The notes below the pieces were generated by a model. That model was not told the DNA's origin. It did not search any database and saw only the letters and a list, made by a program, of their open reading frames with translations. DNA of 64,000 bases from SYFY01 sp041752315. Lineage in GTDB: Bacteria > Pseudomonadota > Gammaproteobacteria > Pseudomonadales > Azotimanducaceae. The stretch lies in contig JBGSHJ010000020.1 in assembly GCA_041752315.1 (NCBI GenBank), positions 1-64,000 on the forward strand, given 5' to 3'. The position numbers and the translations under genes are program-made. Shown here piece by piece: positions 36,484 through 45,700 of this stretch (the stretch's first letter is position 1; the number at the start of each line of letters is the position of its first letter).

Positions 36484-36501
36484 CTCCGCTTGCGATCCCG
36501 A

Positions 36502-38520
36502 TCAGAGAATCGGGATGATCATCAGTGCGACGATGTTGATGATCTTGATCAGCGGGTTCACGGCTGGACCCGCGGTGTCCTTGTAGGGATCACCTACCGT
36601 GTCACCCGTGACGGCAGCCTTGTGAGCTTCGGATCCCTTGCCACCATGATGGCCATCTTCGATGTACTTCTTGGCGTTGTCCCATGCACCACCACCGGTG
36701 GTCATGGAGATGGCCACAAAGAGCCCCGTCACGATCGTACCGATGAGAACACCACCCAGTGCGATCGGGCCGAGGATGAGGCCGACCAACACGGGCACTG
36801 CAACCGGCAGCAGGGACGGCACAATCATTTCCTTGATCGCGGCGCGGGTCAGCATATCGACCGCCCTGGAATAGTCCGGCTTTGCAGTGCCTTCCATGAT
36901 GCCGGGGATTTCCTTGAACTGGCGTCGAACTTCGACAACCACCGAGCCTGCTGCGCGACCTACCGCTTCCATCGCCATGGCGCCGAAGAGGTAAGGAATG
37001 AGGCCACCAATCAGCAGGCCGATGATGACCAGGTGGTTGGACAGGTCAAATGCAAAGGTCTGGTCTGGGAACTGCACCTGCAGGTTGTGGGTGTAGTCCG
37101 CAAACAGGACCAGTGCTGCCAGGCCAGCTGAAGCAATGGCATAACCCTTGGTGACCGCCTTGGTGGTGTTGCCAACGGCGTCCAGGGGATCGGTGATGTT
37201 GCGGATTTCCGGTGGCAGATGTGCCATTTCGGCGATTCCACCTGCGTTGTCCGTGATCGGGCCGTACGCATCGAGGGCAACGACCATGCCGGTCATCGAC
37301 AACATGGCGGTAGCGGCGATGGCAATGCCGTACAGACCGGCCAGTTCATGGCAGCCCCAGATTGCCGCACATACCGACAGGACGGGCAGGGCAGTGGCTT
37401 TCATGGAGATGCCTAGTCCGGCGATGATGTTGGTGCCGTGGCCGGTGGTGGACGCCTGAGCCACGTGCTGCACCGGAGCGTAGTCGGTACCCGTGTAGTA
37501 CTCGGTGATCCAAACGGTCAGGCCGGTGAGGATCAGGCCGACCAGCGCGCAAAGGTAGAGATTCATCGCACCCAGCGAGGAGTCAGCCATCATGTCCATG
37601 GTGATCGGGTAGAAGGCGATCGCTGCCAGGACGCCGGAGACGATCACGCCCTTGTACAGTGCTCCCATGATCGAACCGCCTTCCTTGGTGCTGACGAAGA
37701 AGGTGCCGATGATCGAAGCAATGATCGAGACGCCGCCCAGCACGAGGGGGTAAATGACGCCACTGGCACCGACAACCTCGACCATGAGCCCGCCGAGCAA
37801 CATCGTCGCAATGACGGTCACGGCGTAGGTTTCAAAGAGGTCTGCTGCCATTCCGGCACAGTCACCGACGTTGTCGCCGACGTTGTCTGCGATCACGGCC
37901 GGGTTGCGCGGATCATCTTCCGGGATACCTGCCTCGACCTTGCCGACCAGGTCGGCGCCGACATCAGCACCCTTGGTGAAGATGCCGCCACCGAGGCGGG
38001 CAAAGATGGAAATCAGCGAGCTGCCGAAGGCGAGGCCGACCAGTGCGTGCAGGGCGTCACTCTGGCTGACTCCCATCGCGGTCAGCGCCATGAAGTATCC
38101 GGCAACGCCGAGCAGACCCAATCCCACCACCAGCATGCCGGTGATGGCACCCCCACGGAACGCAACCTGCAGTGCGGCATTGATGCCCTTGCGTGCCGCT
38201 TCGGCGGTCCGCAGATTGGACCGCACGGAGATATTCATGCCGATGTAGCCGGTGGCGCCCGACAGCACTGCGCCAATGAGGAAGCCGATCGCGGTCTCCA
38301 TGCCCAGGAATATCCCGATCAGGACCAGCAGAACTGCTCCTGCAATGGCAATGGTGGTGTATTGGCGATTCAGATACGCCGACGCACCCTGCTGTACGGC
38401 CAGTGCGATTTCGCGCATTCGGTCGTTGCCCTGGGGTTGCGCGAGGATCCAGCGAACCTGCCAGGCACCGTAAATGATCGCGGTAACCCCGCAGAGCAGC
38501 GCGAAAGGCAAAGCCGACAT
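36502..38520 (-). CDS. hppA: K+-independent H+-translocating membrane pyrophosphatase
   Basis: Integral membrane proton pump of 672 residues with about sixteen membrane helices. The catalytic segments are DVGADLVGKVEAGIPEDDP (about 186-204) and ADNVGDNVGDCAGMAADLFE. Lysine at residue 454 in GNTTKAVTKGYAI marks the K+-insensitive class (K+-dependent pumps have Ala). It hydrolyses PPi to drive protons across the membrane, or makes PPi from the gradient. GAGGGG precedes the ATG at 38520. Upstream in-frame codons lack relatives. It faces the PPi-phosphofructokinase/globin pair. Confidence 0.95.
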   Translation of the reverse strand: MSALPFALLCGVTAIIYGAWQVRWILAQPQGNDRMREIALAVQQGASAYLNRQYTTIAIAGAVLLVLIGIFLGMETAIGFLIGAVLSGATGYIGMNISVRSNLRTAEAARKGINAALQVAFRGGAITGMLVVGLGLLGVAGYFMALTAMGVSQSDALHALVGLAFGSSLISIFARLGGGIFTKGADVGADLVGKVEAGIPEDDPRNPAVIADNVGDNVGDCAGMAADLFETYAVTVIATMLLGGLMVEVVGASGVIYPLVLGGVSIIASIIGTFFVSTKEGGSIMGALYKGVIVSGVLAAIAFYPITMDMMADSSLGAMNLYLCALVGLILTGLTVWITEYYTGTDYAPVQHVAQASTTGHGTNIIAGLGISMKATALPVLSVCAAIWGCHELAGLYGIAIAATAMLSMTGMVVALDAYGPITDNAGGIAEMAHLPPEIRNITDPLDAVGNTTKAVTKGYAIASAGLAALVLFADYTHNLQVQFPDQTFAFDLSNHLVIIGLLIGGLIPYLFGAMAMEAVGRAAGSVVVEVRRQFKEIPGIMEGTAKPDYSRAVDMLTRAAIKEMIVPSLLPVAVPVLVGLILGPIALGGVLIGTIVTGLFVAISMTTGGGAWDNAKKYIEDGHHGGKGSEAHKAAVTGDTVGDPYKDTAGPAVNPLIKIINIVALMIIPIL

Positions 38521-38801
38521 GATGTTTCCCCTCAAATTGTGGAAGTACGGATTATTCGTGGTGACCGACCGTTGAGACTGCGGGAACCCACCCACGCTGC
38601 TCGCGGCGTGGCGCTCCGGGTCGGGGCGGCGGATTCTACTGAACAATGCGTGGATTTCAAAGCCAGGCGCCATCTCCCCGAAAACACGAGGACCCAAAAC
38701 CTGTTGGCCGGAAGACGCATGGTCAACGAGGCTGTCCAGTAACCACTGCCTGGGGGTATGCAGGTGTTGTCAGTCGCGGTCGGTCAGGCTGCGACGGCCT
38801 G

Positions 38802-39854
38802 TCAACCGCTGGCCAGAAGGCTGCGCAGGTCGGTGATGGCCGCATTGGCCCGGGACACAAACGACGCCATGACCAGCGAATGGTTTGCCAGCAGGCCAAT
38901 GCCGTCGCCGTTGAGGATCATCGGTGACCACACGGTTTGCTGCGTCGGTTCAAGTTCGCGAATGATCTGTTGGAGGCTCACTCGCGCATTCTTGCCATCC
39001 AGCACATCCTGGAAGTCATGCTCCATGGCCTGCATCAGATGGAGAAGTGCCCACGTGTATCCGCGCGCTTCGTAGAAGACGTCGTCGAGTTCAAGCCAGG
39101 GCGTTTTGTAGTCACCATCCGCCGGGGCTATGGTGGACTGTGTAGCCGCCCGGTCGCCCGCGAGGTCGATGTTGAGTTGGCGCTTGCCAACGCTGGCCGA
39201 CAGGCGCTGGGACAGGCTCCCAAGGCGGGTTTCGACGGATTCCAGCCAATGGGCGAGGTTGTCGGCGCGCGAATAAAACTGCGCTCTGGGCTGCTCAGGG
39301 TCTGCCAGACGATTGAGATAGCTGTGGAACTCCCGGATACCCTGGCCGTATTCATCTTCGGATTGCGGAAACATCCAGCTCGAGTTGTCGAATGAGAATC
39401 GCGGTTCGGCTTCGGCCAGGTCCTTGTCCTCGATGGACTGGCTCTGGGATCGTGAAAAGTCGATGCGAAACGCACGCGAGGTATCCCGCAACTGGGTCAG
39501 TACCCCAAACTCCCAGGCGGGCATGTTGTCCATGATCACGCCTGGCGGGAAGACGTCATTGGACAGGTATCCGCCACGTTTGTTCAGCAGCGTCTCGGCG
39601 ACCTGGATCAGCGTGTGCGTGGCCACGTAACCGGTGACCAGCTGGTGGCCCTTTTTGGTTGCATGGTCCTGGGCCGCGCTCAGCACGGCCTTCGGCTCAG
39701 GCTCCTTGTCCCACCACCAGCCAACTGCAGTCCAGCCAACCAGCAGCAATCCGATACTGGCAACCAGCAGTCCTGACCGCCATGCGCCTCCTGTGGAACT
39801 GGCACCCAGGGTGGTCATGCTGGGATAGCCGCGCTGCCAGAATTTCCAGTTCAT
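38802..39854 (-). CDS. DUF2333-family inner-membrane-anchored protein
   Basis: Protein of 350 residues with one N-terminal membrane anchor (about 28-45) and a periplasmic domain. WWWDKEPEPKAV, GYLSNDVFPPGVIMDNMPAW and the C-terminal NGDGIGLLANHSLVMASFVS are typical of DUF2333. The family is of unknown function and widespread in gammaproteobacteria. It lies 38 bp downstream of a lipoprotein gene, forming a probable two-gene operon divergent from dsbD. Confidence 0.85.
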   Translation of the reverse strand: MNWKFWQRGYPSMTTLGASSTGGAWRSGLLVASIGLLLVGWTAVGWWWDKEPEPKAVLSAAQDHATKKGHQLVTGYVATHTLIQVAETLLNKRGGYLSNDVFPPGVIMDNMPAWEFGVLTQLRDTSRAFRIDFSRSQSQSIEDKDLAEAEPRFSFDNSSWMFPQSEDEYGQGIREFHSYLNRLADPEQPRAQFYSRADNLAHWLESVETRLGSLSQRLSASVGKRQLNIDLAGDRAATQSTIAPADGDYKTPWLELDDVFYEARGYTWALLHLMQAMEHDFQDVLDGKNARVSLQQIIRELEPTQQTVWSPMILNGDGIGLLANHSLVMASFVSRANAAITDLRSLLASG

Positions 39855-39892
39855 GTGTTACTGCTCCCCGGCGCTGGCCGGTTCTTTGGTGA

Positions 39893-40609
39893 TCAGGGTC
39901 GATCAGGAAAGCACACCAGCTCAACGCCAGGTGGCGAGCCGATTTGTACGTTGGCACGAACCCTGCCTTCTCCCTGTGCTTCGTTCATCTTCTGGAACAT
40001 CCAGCGACCCTCGACATCTCCAGGTGCCGTGATGGTGGTCCGACAGCTGCCACCCTTTGCTTCTGTCCCGAGCGCGATCAATTCGCCGACGGTATCAGTA
40101 TGTTCGTCTTTCAGCCCGTCGCGAGGGAATTTCGCTGATTTGCGATTGGCCCGGGCCAACAGGTCGAGCTGCGTCTGGGTGGGGCTGATGGACGGATGAT
40201 CCGGCATGATTTCCTTCGCCCTCGAGAGGAGGCTGCGCGCCTGCACGAGCTGCCATCGATTGGCAGCTTCCAGGGCCAGTGCCACAAAACGTTCGGTGAT
40301 TTTTTCCGGACCGCGCAACGCATCCTCATTCTGCGGGTCCAACACCAGAACCTGCTGAAAAAGATCGTAGGCATTGCCCGGCTGCGGGCCGGTCAGGTGG
40401 TCGTATCCTATCGCGCGATTGGCCTGCTCCAGCAGCGTCCGGATCTGCTGTTGGTTATTTGCTCCAGCCGGAATCGGTGCCGCTACTCCAACGGGTTCTG
40501 GCGTCGCGGTCTGAACGGGCGGTGGCGCCGGTGTCTGACAGCCCAGCATCGCACCGAGGTTCACGGCGATTAACAGGCAGGAGAGCTGAAGTGTACGAAG
40601 CATGGGCAA
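39893..40609 (-). CDS. Lipoprotein with TPR-like helices
   Basis: Protein of 238 residues. The signal peptide ends in lipobox LGAMLGCQ near residue 24 and is followed by a Pro-rich linker (PAPPPVQTATPEPVGV). A helical part (LLEQANRAIGYDHL, NAYDLFQQVLVLDPQNEDAL, RSLLSRAKEIMPDHPSI) resembles tetratricopeptide repeats. The C-terminal domain has two cysteines (GGSCRTTI, GVELVCFPDRP) that could form a disulfide. It precedes the DUF2333 gene; dsbD is transcribed away from it 90 bp off. Confidence 0.78.
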   Translation of the reverse strand: MPMLRTLQLSCLLIAVNLGAMLGCQTPAPPPVQTATPEPVGVAAPIPAGANNQQQIRTLLEQANRAIGYDHLTGPQPGNAYDLFQQVLVLDPQNEDALRGPEKITERFVALALEAANRWQLVQARSLLSRAKEIMPDHPSISPTQTQLDLLARANRKSAKFPRDGLKDEHTDTVGELIALGTEAKGGSCRTTITAPGDVEGRWMFQKMNEAQGEGRVRANVQIGSPPGVELVCFPDRP

Positions 40610-40698
40610 CAGTGTCCGGAGTGAGACAACGGCACGACTCTGAGGGAAGGAGTGTGTTAAAACGAGCCAAGTTTAGGACGCCCTCAGATTTATTTCGA

Positions 40699-42591
40699 AT
40701 GAGTGTTCGTGCGTTGCAGTCAGGCGGCGGTTCCAGGCCGGTAAGTCACCTCGTGTGTGTGGGCTGGATGCTGCTGATTGCGCTCCTGCCAACATCGGGA
40801 GCCACAGCGGAATTCGAGAGTACGGACCCGCTTGCGGCAGACGATGAATTTCTGCCTGTCGACCAGGCTTTTGTGCTCAGCCACGAAGTGGTTGATGGGG
40901 ACACGCTCCAGGTACGCTGGGTCATGCCCGACGGTTATTACCTGTATCGGCATCGACTCGGGTTCGAGACCCGGGAGGACAGCCGGGTGCTGCTGGGCGA
41001 GGCGCGAATACCGGCGGGCAAACACAAGTTCGACGAGTTCGAAGGCGACGTTGAAGTCTACTATCACGAACTGGCCGTAACCGTTCCCCTGATGGGCGAC
41101 ATTTCCGGGCAGGAAGTTGGCATCCGTTACCAGGGCTGTGCCGACGCCGGTCTCTGTTATCCGCCGGAAACCCGCTGGGTTGCGTTGACTGATCTTCCTG
41201 CCGACTCGGCTGTTTCAGATACCGTGGATGCACCGGCAGCAGTTGCAGCCACGGAAGATCAGGAGTTTGTCAGGCTGCTCCGTGAGTCGGGCATCTGGAC
41301 GATGCTGCTCCTGTTCGTGCTTGCAGGGGTCGGACTGGCATTCACGCCGTGTGTACTGCCGATGGTACCCATCCTGTCCAGCATCATTGTGGGTGAAGGC
41401 GCGAGCCTGAGTCGGAGCCGGGCCTTTACCCTGTCACTCGCCTACGTTCTTGGCATGGCGGTCACGTACGCGCTCATTGGCATGCTGGTTGGCATGTTCG
41501 GCGCGGAACTCAACCTGCAGGCAAAACTCCAGTCGCCGCCTGTCCTGCTTTTTTTCGCGCTGGTTTTTGTGCTGCTGTCCATGTCGATGTTCGGTTTTTA
41601 TGAGCTTGCCCTGCCAGCCGGTCTGCAGGATCGATTGCAAAGACTGTCTCCGGGCAAGGCAGGTGGCAAGCACATGTCCGTGGTGATCATGGGTGCGGTA
41701 TCCAGTCTGGTGGTTTCGCCCTGTGTGTCTGCCCCGCTGGCGGGTGCGCTGGTCTTCATCAGCCAGACCGGTGACGCTCTCTTTGGCGGTGCGGCGCTCC
41801 TGGCCCTTGGTATCGGAATGGGCCTGCCCCTTCTGCTGGTTGGCGCCGGTGGTGGGCAGTTCCTGCCTCGGGCCGGGGAGTGGATGAACGCGGTGAAAGC
41901 AGTTTTTGGCGTGTTGCTTCTGGCGGTCGCCGTCTGGCTGGTCGAGCGACTCGTACCGGCACCAGTGACGCTTGCGTTGTGGGCGACGCTCCTGATCGGG
42001 TCCGGGGTTTACCTCGGTGGCCTCGACATGAATGCACGACAAGGCTGGGGTCAGACCTGGAAAGCACTGGGCTTCATCGCCGTTGTCTACGGTGTCCTCC
42101 TGCTCATCGGGTCGGCCAGTGGAGCGGCGGACCCACTGCGACCGCTGGCGACACTTGCGAGTGACAATACTGGTGAACGCGCTGCGCCAGCCGATCTGGA
42201 AACCTGGCGGCCGATCGACAATCTGGAGGACCTTGATCGGGAAATCCAGGCCGCGGAAGGCCGGCTTGTGGTCCTCGATCTGTATGCGGATTGGTGCATC
42301 TCCTGCAAGGTGATGGAAAGAAGGGTCTTTCCGGCACCGGAGGTGGCACCGCTGCTTGCGCAGTTCACCCAGACGCGTGTCGACCTGACTGCAAACACCG
42401 ACGATCACCAGGCGCTGCTGGCGCGTTTTGGTCTGTTTGGACCTCCAAGCCTGGTGTTTTTTGATGCATCGGGCACCGAGCTTGCGGCTGTGCGAATTCA
42501 GGGTGAGGTGGATTCGGCGGGCCTCGCGAAGCACCTGAGGGCTGTCCTTGATCGGTTTGGGACAGTCTCGCCAGCCCGGGCTGCCATCTGA
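40699..42591 (+). CDS. dsbD: Thiol:disulfide interchange protein DsbD
   Basis: Transfers electrons from cytoplasmic thioredoxin to the periplasm. The protein has 630 residues: signal peptide, N-terminal DsbD-alpha domain with YQGCADAGLCYPP, an eight-helix CcdA-like membrane domain with the redox cysteines in AFTPCVLPMVP and VVSPCVSAPLAGA, and a C-terminal thioredoxin domain with YADWCISCKVMERRVF. The ATG at 40699 gives a normal signal peptide though no good ribosome site is seen; GTG 40654 has AAGGAG but too close. First gene of the aroQ-prmA-dusB-pur block. Confidence 0.93.
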   Translation: MSVRALQSGGGSRPVSHLVCVGWMLLIALLPTSGATAEFESTDPLAADDEFLPVDQAFVLSHEVVDGDTLQVRWVMPDGYYLYRHRLGFETREDSRVLLGEARIPAGKHKFDEFEGDVEVYYHELAVTVPLMGDISGQEVGIRYQGCADAGLCYPPETRWVALTDLPADSAVSDTVDAPAAVAATEDQEFVRLLRESGIWTMLLLFVLAGVGLAFTPCVLPMVPILSSIIVGEGASLSRSRAFTLSLAYVLGMAVTYALIGMLVGMFGAELNLQAKLQSPPVLLFFALVFVLLSMSMFGFYELALPAGLQDRLQRLSPGKAGGKHMSVVIMGAVSSLVVSPCVSAPLAGALVFISQTGDALFGGAALLALGIGMGLPLLLVGAGGGQFLPRAGEWMNAVKAVFGVLLLAVAVWLVERLVPAPVTLALWATLLIGSGVYLGGLDMNARQGWGQTWKALGFIAVVYGVLLLIGSASGAADPLRPLATLASDNTGERAAPADLETWRPIDNLEDLDREIQAAEGRLVVLDLYADWCISCKVMERRVFPAPEVAPLLAQFTQTRVDLTANTDDHQALLARFGLFGPPSLVFFDASGTELAAVRIQGEVDSAGLAKHLRAVLDRFGTVSPARAAI

Positions 42592-42596
42592 CCCGT

Positions 42597-42635
42597 CAAG
42601 TGGGTACCTCAAGTCGGTACCTCAAGTCGGTACCT
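42597..42635. repeat. Three 13-bp tandem repeats between dsbD and aroQ
   Basis: Units CAAGTGGGTACCT (42597-42609), CAAGTCGGTACCT (42610-42622) and CAAGTCGGTACCT (42623-42635), each containing the palindrome GGTACC. They fill most of the gap between the dsbD stop and the aroQ start. A role as a binding site or transcript structure is possible but unproven. Confidence 0.85.
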
Positions 42636-42690
42636 TGGATCCGTCGGACTCCGGTAAGATGTCCAGCCCCAACCGCACGCGGTATACGCG

Positions 42691-43131
42691 ATGGCAAGGA
42701 TCCTGGTCCTCCACGGTCCGAATCTGAATCTTCTGGGCACCCGTGAACCGGAGGTCTACGGCCACGACCGGTTGTCGGATATCGATGCGCGGCTGGTGAC
42801 AGCGGCGGCACGGCGCGGGCATGAACTGACGGCCCTGCAAAGCAACGCCGAGCATGAGCTCATTGATGCTGTGCATGCCGCCAGGGTCAACGGCACGGCG
42901 TTTATCATCATCAACCCGGGCGCATTCACACACACCAGCATCGCGCTGCGAGATGCTTTCCTGTCGGTCAGTGTGCCATTCATCGAAGTGCATCTGTCCA
43001 ATGTTTATGCGCGTGAAGCCTTTCGCCACGAGTCTTACCTGCGTGACATCGCCCGTGGAGTGATCGTCGGGCTGGGTGCCACGGGTTATGAACTTGCGCT
43101 GGATGCCGCGTTGCGAACACTCGAGGTCTGA
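42691..43131 (+). CDS. aroQ: Type II 3-dehydroquinate dehydratase
   Basis: Dodecameric shikimate-pathway enzyme that dehydrates 3-dehydroquinate to 3-dehydroshikimate. The protein has 146 residues. NGPNLNLLGTREPEVYG (about 8-24) contains the catalytic Arg/Tyr lid, IIINPGAFTHTSIALRDAF contains the substrate loop, and IEVHLSNVYAREAFRHESYL contains the conserved His. In most gammaproteobacteria accB and accC follow; here they are absent. Confidence 0.94.
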   Translation: MARILVLHGPNLNLLGTREPEVYGHDRLSDIDARLVTAAARRGHELTALQSNAEHELIDAVHAARVNGTAFIIINPGAFTHTSIALRDAFLSVSVPFIEVHLSNVYAREAFRHESYLRDIARGVIVGLGATGYELALDAALRTLEV

Positions 43132-43263
43132 ATGAATCGTCACCAGGAGCGCTGGTCTCATCTTTTTGAAAAAAGTGGTTTTGAAGAGAGTGGTTCTGAA
43201 AGGAGTGGCTTCGGGACGAGCCGGCCCGTTTGCTGCCAAATCCGTTCGGTCGGCAGTCGTTAG
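43132..43263 (+). CDS. Possible 43-residue peptide with pentapeptide repeats
   Basis: An open frame starts at the ATG directly after the aroQ stop codon and ends TAG at 43261-43263. It encodes a hydrophilic peptide with SGFEE-SGSER-SGFGT repeats derived from a 15-bp DNA repeat (43168-43182, 43183-43197, 43198-43212). No ribosome site other than coupling to aroQ is seen. It occupies the place where accB-accC normally lie but shows no biotin-carboxyl-carrier motif. It may be untranslated spacer. Confidence 0.25.
   Translation: MNRHQERWSHLFEKSGFEESGSERSGFGTSRPVCCQIRSVGSR
43168..43212 (+). repeat. Three degenerate 15-bp tandem repeats
   Basis: Units GAAAAAAGTGGTTTT, GAAGAGAGTGGTTCT and GAAAGGAGTGGCTTC at 43168-43212, between aroQ and prmA. 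Their core (AGTNNNTTYGAANAG in staggered phase) recurs upstream of trpG at 57815-57873 on the other strand. Confidence 0.75.
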
Positions 43264-43281
43264 ACGCAAGCGCAAGAACCC

Positions 43282-44205
43282 ATGCCAGCCTGGACCCGTT
43301 TCTGTGTGACCGTGCCGATTCAGGCAACCGAACCCGTCGAGCATCTGCTGCTTGAATTTGGTGCTGCAAGTGTGACCTTGCAGGCAGCGGACGATGAGGA
43401 ACTCTTTGCCCAGCACGGTGCGCACGCGCCGCTCTGGCAGATGTGTCGTGTCGAAGGACTGTTCGATATACCAGTGGACTGGCAGATGCTTGCCGACGCG
43501 GTGACCGATCTCGAAGCATCGGCGTCGGTAGACGCGCCGGCAACCCTTGCCGAGACCGACTGGGAGCAGGCATTCAGGCAATATGCAATTGATCGGGTAT
43601 TCAATGATCGATTGCGCCTCGCCCCGCGTGGCTCGTCTCTGGAGGGAACCTTTCGCGAAGGGACACCTCTGGAAGAGGGGTCCGTTGGCGGTACATTGCC
43701 GACGGTCCACCTGGATCCTGGCCTGGCCTTTGGCAGCGGCTCTCACCCGACCACCCGCATGTGCCTGGAATGGATTGCCGCCCAGCAGTTTGATGGTCGC
43801 AAGACGCTGGATTTTGGATGTGGCTCCGGAGTGCTGGGTATCGCCATGGCAAAACTGGGCGCCGCGCATGTGACGTGTGTGGATGTGGATGCCCAGGCGC
43901 TGATGGCGACGAGGGAAAATGCAGTTCACAACGGTGTCTGCGCGGATCTCCTTGCAACTTTGCCAACTGCCGGGTTCAAAGTACCGTCTGACCGTTATGA
44001 CATCGTGATCGCCAATATCCTCCTCCAGCCGTTGATTGACCTCGCGCCGGTGCTCACCGCCGCAGTCTCGGACGATGGAACCATCGTGTTGTCCGGGCTT
44101 CTGGCGATGCAGCGTGAAGTGTTGCTGGCGAGTTATCCGGAAATCGACTTCCAGACCATTGTCGAGGTAGAGGGCTGGATGTTGTTGGTCGGACATCGAG
44201 CGTGA
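43282..44205 (+). CDS. prmA: Ribosomal protein L11 methyltransferase
   Basis: SAM-dependent enzyme that trimethylates lysines and the N terminus of L11. The protein has 307 residues. The N-terminal substrate domain is followed by a methyltransferase domain with HLDPGLAFGSGSHPTTRMCL (about 143-162), the SAM motif TLDFGCGSGVLGIAMAKLGA and the catalytic-type NILLQPLIDLAP. The stop overlaps the next gene start by 4 bases. Confidence 0.94.
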   Translation: MPAWTRFCVTVPIQATEPVEHLLLEFGAASVTLQAADDEELFAQHGAHAPLWQMCRVEGLFDIPVDWQMLADAVTDLEASASVDAPATLAETDWEQAFRQYAIDRVFNDRLRLAPRGSSLEGTFREGTPLEEGSVGGTLPTVHLDPGLAFGSGSHPTTRMCLEWIAAQQFDGRKTLDFGCGSGVLGIAMAKLGAAHVTCVDVDAQALMATRENAVHNGVCADLLATLPTAGFKVPSDRYDIVIANILLQPLIDLAPVLTAAVSDDGTIVLSGLLAMQREVLLASYPEIDFQTIVEVEGWMLLVGHRA

Positions 44206-45605
44206 CGGAATCCATGGAAGATCTCGAACCGCTGGTTACCCGATGCCCACATTGCAGTACCCGGTTTCGGGTTTCGGAATCCCAGCTTCAGGTAGCCAAG
44301 GGTCGGGTTCGATGCGGTGCATGCCTGACTGTGTTTGTGGGAATCGACCATCTGCAGTGGGATCTCGAACAGGATGTTGTGTCGGTCAATCCCGACCAGT
44401 CCATCGATCAACTGCTGGTTGAAATAGACGAATTCGAGAAGGTTGCCGAAATCGATGCGACCAGCGGCGAAAACTCCGCCAGTGCAGCAGGGCCTGACCT
44501 TCCTCGGACAGATCCATCAGCGACAGGGATCGAACTGCATGAGGTTACCAATCAGGCGCGCGCTGAACCCGAGGTCCCGATCGAGACGGAATCAACCGAA
44601 GAGCAGGTTGAGCAAAGTGGTGTTGACACAGTCGCCTCGGTCTCGCCGTTGGTTGATTTCACAGGGCACACTGCCGAAGTGGACGAGCCGGCACCGGAAC
44701 CCGGTGCGGATCATCCGGCTCAAGTCACGGTTGATGGCGTGGTCGCGCAAGATCCGGACTGGCCGGAGCACGAAACCATCGAAGTCGAGTTGCCGGCGGA
44801 TATGCCGGTGGATCCATTCGATCGTGTCTGGCGGGAAACCGTGCAGGAAGAAAGCGGCGAGGACTCGTTTGAATCAAACCGGTTTGCCCCCGTTTCTCAA
44901 ACCGCCGCCCCCGATTCCGCCGGGGGCGCACCGGACCGGAGTGCGGTGGACGAACGAATAACCCATCCGCTCGGTGACCATCCCGACCAGGAGTCCGGTT
45001 CAGTACCACGACGCAACGTCTCTGCTGCAGGTTTGACGGATCGGTCAGCGTCAAACACCGGCGGTCTATCGACGCCTGCAGCTTCCGGTGTTATCGAAAG
45101 GACAGCGCGAGTGCCTCTCGAAGCGCCTCGACGATCGCGTTTGCGCAGGTGGCGCGGTGTTCTGATCGCTGCGGCACTGACACTCATGGCCGCGCAGGTC
45201 ATCTGGTATCTCCTGCCTTCGTGGATCTCGGATCCCGAAAAGCGATGGCTCCCCGAACAGGTCTGTGCTATCGCCGGCTGCAAGCTGGAACCGCTTCGCG
45301 ACCTGACGCAGCTGCTGCTGACCAACGTGGTGGTACGCGCTCATCCCGAACGTCCGGAAGTCCGCCAGATCGATCTTCTGCTGGTCAATTCCGGCACTTT
45401 CGATCAGGCGTTTCCGGATATCGAGATAACGTTCAGTACGCCGGCCGGGGACCGGGTTGCCTGGAAGCGGTTCACGCCCGGCCAGTACCTCTCCGGGGAA
45501 ATGAAGGATGCGACCGCTATTCCAAGGAAGACGCCGGTCCGAATTTCGCTGGAAGTGACCGATCCCGGCACGTTGGCCTATGCCTACGAGATCACTCTGA
45601 AATAA
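44202..45605 (+). CDS. Zinc-ribbon and DUF3426 membrane protein
   Basis: Protein of 467 residues. The N-terminal MJ0042-type zinc ribbon has CPHCSTRFRV and RCGACLTVF (about 14-50). A long acidic low-complexity linker (about 60-300) follows, then one membrane helix (GVLIAAALTLMAAQVIWYLL) and a C-terminal DUF3426 domain (VVVRAHPERPEVRQIDLLLV). The family is conserved next to prmA in gammaproteobacteria. Its role is unknown; the layout suggests a cytoplasmic zinc module joined to a periplasmic domain. Confidence 0.88.
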   Translation: MTESMEDLEPLVTRCPHCSTRFRVSESQLQVAKGRVRCGACLTVFVGIDHLQWDLEQDVVSVNPDQSIDQLLVEIDEFEKVAEIDATSGENSASAAGPDLPRTDPSATGIELHEVTNQARAEPEVPIETESTEEQVEQSGVDTVASVSPLVDFTGHTAEVDEPAPEPGADHPAQVTVDGVVAQDPDWPEHETIEVELPADMPVDPFDRVWRETVQEESGEDSFESNRFAPVSQTAAPDSAGGAPDRSAVDERITHPLGDHPDQESGSVPRRNVSAAGLTDRSASNTGGLSTPAASGVIERTARVPLEAPRRSRLRRWRGVLIAAALTLMAAQVIWYLLPSWISDPEKRWLPEQVCAIAGCKLEPLRDLTQLLLTNVVVRAHPERPEVRQIDLLLVNSGTFDQAFPDIEITFSTPAGDRVAWKRFTPGQYLSGEMKDATAIPRKTPVRISLEVTDPGTLAYAYEITLK

Positions 45606-45700
45606 AGGACAAACGGAAGGATGCCGATGCCGTTGAAGCGCAATGGCAAAAGTACACCCGGGCACTACAATGCGCGCCTCGTTCTTGCGACCAGAAGACT

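Noticed and set aside
37438..38742. Rightward open frame of 434 codons antisense to hppA
   Set aside because: hppA is unmistakable; the antisense frame is Asp/His/Gln/Arg-rich with no motif, a typical mirror of hydrophobic codons.
43132..43263. Remnant of accB between aroQ and prmA
   Set aside because: The open frame has no biotinylation motif (Met-Lys-Met context) and consists largely of a 15-bp repeat, so it is not an accB fragment.
42622..44196. Leftward open frame of 524 codons across aroQ and prmA
   Set aside because: It runs antisense through two conserved genes and their spacer, with no ribosome site or recognisable domain.
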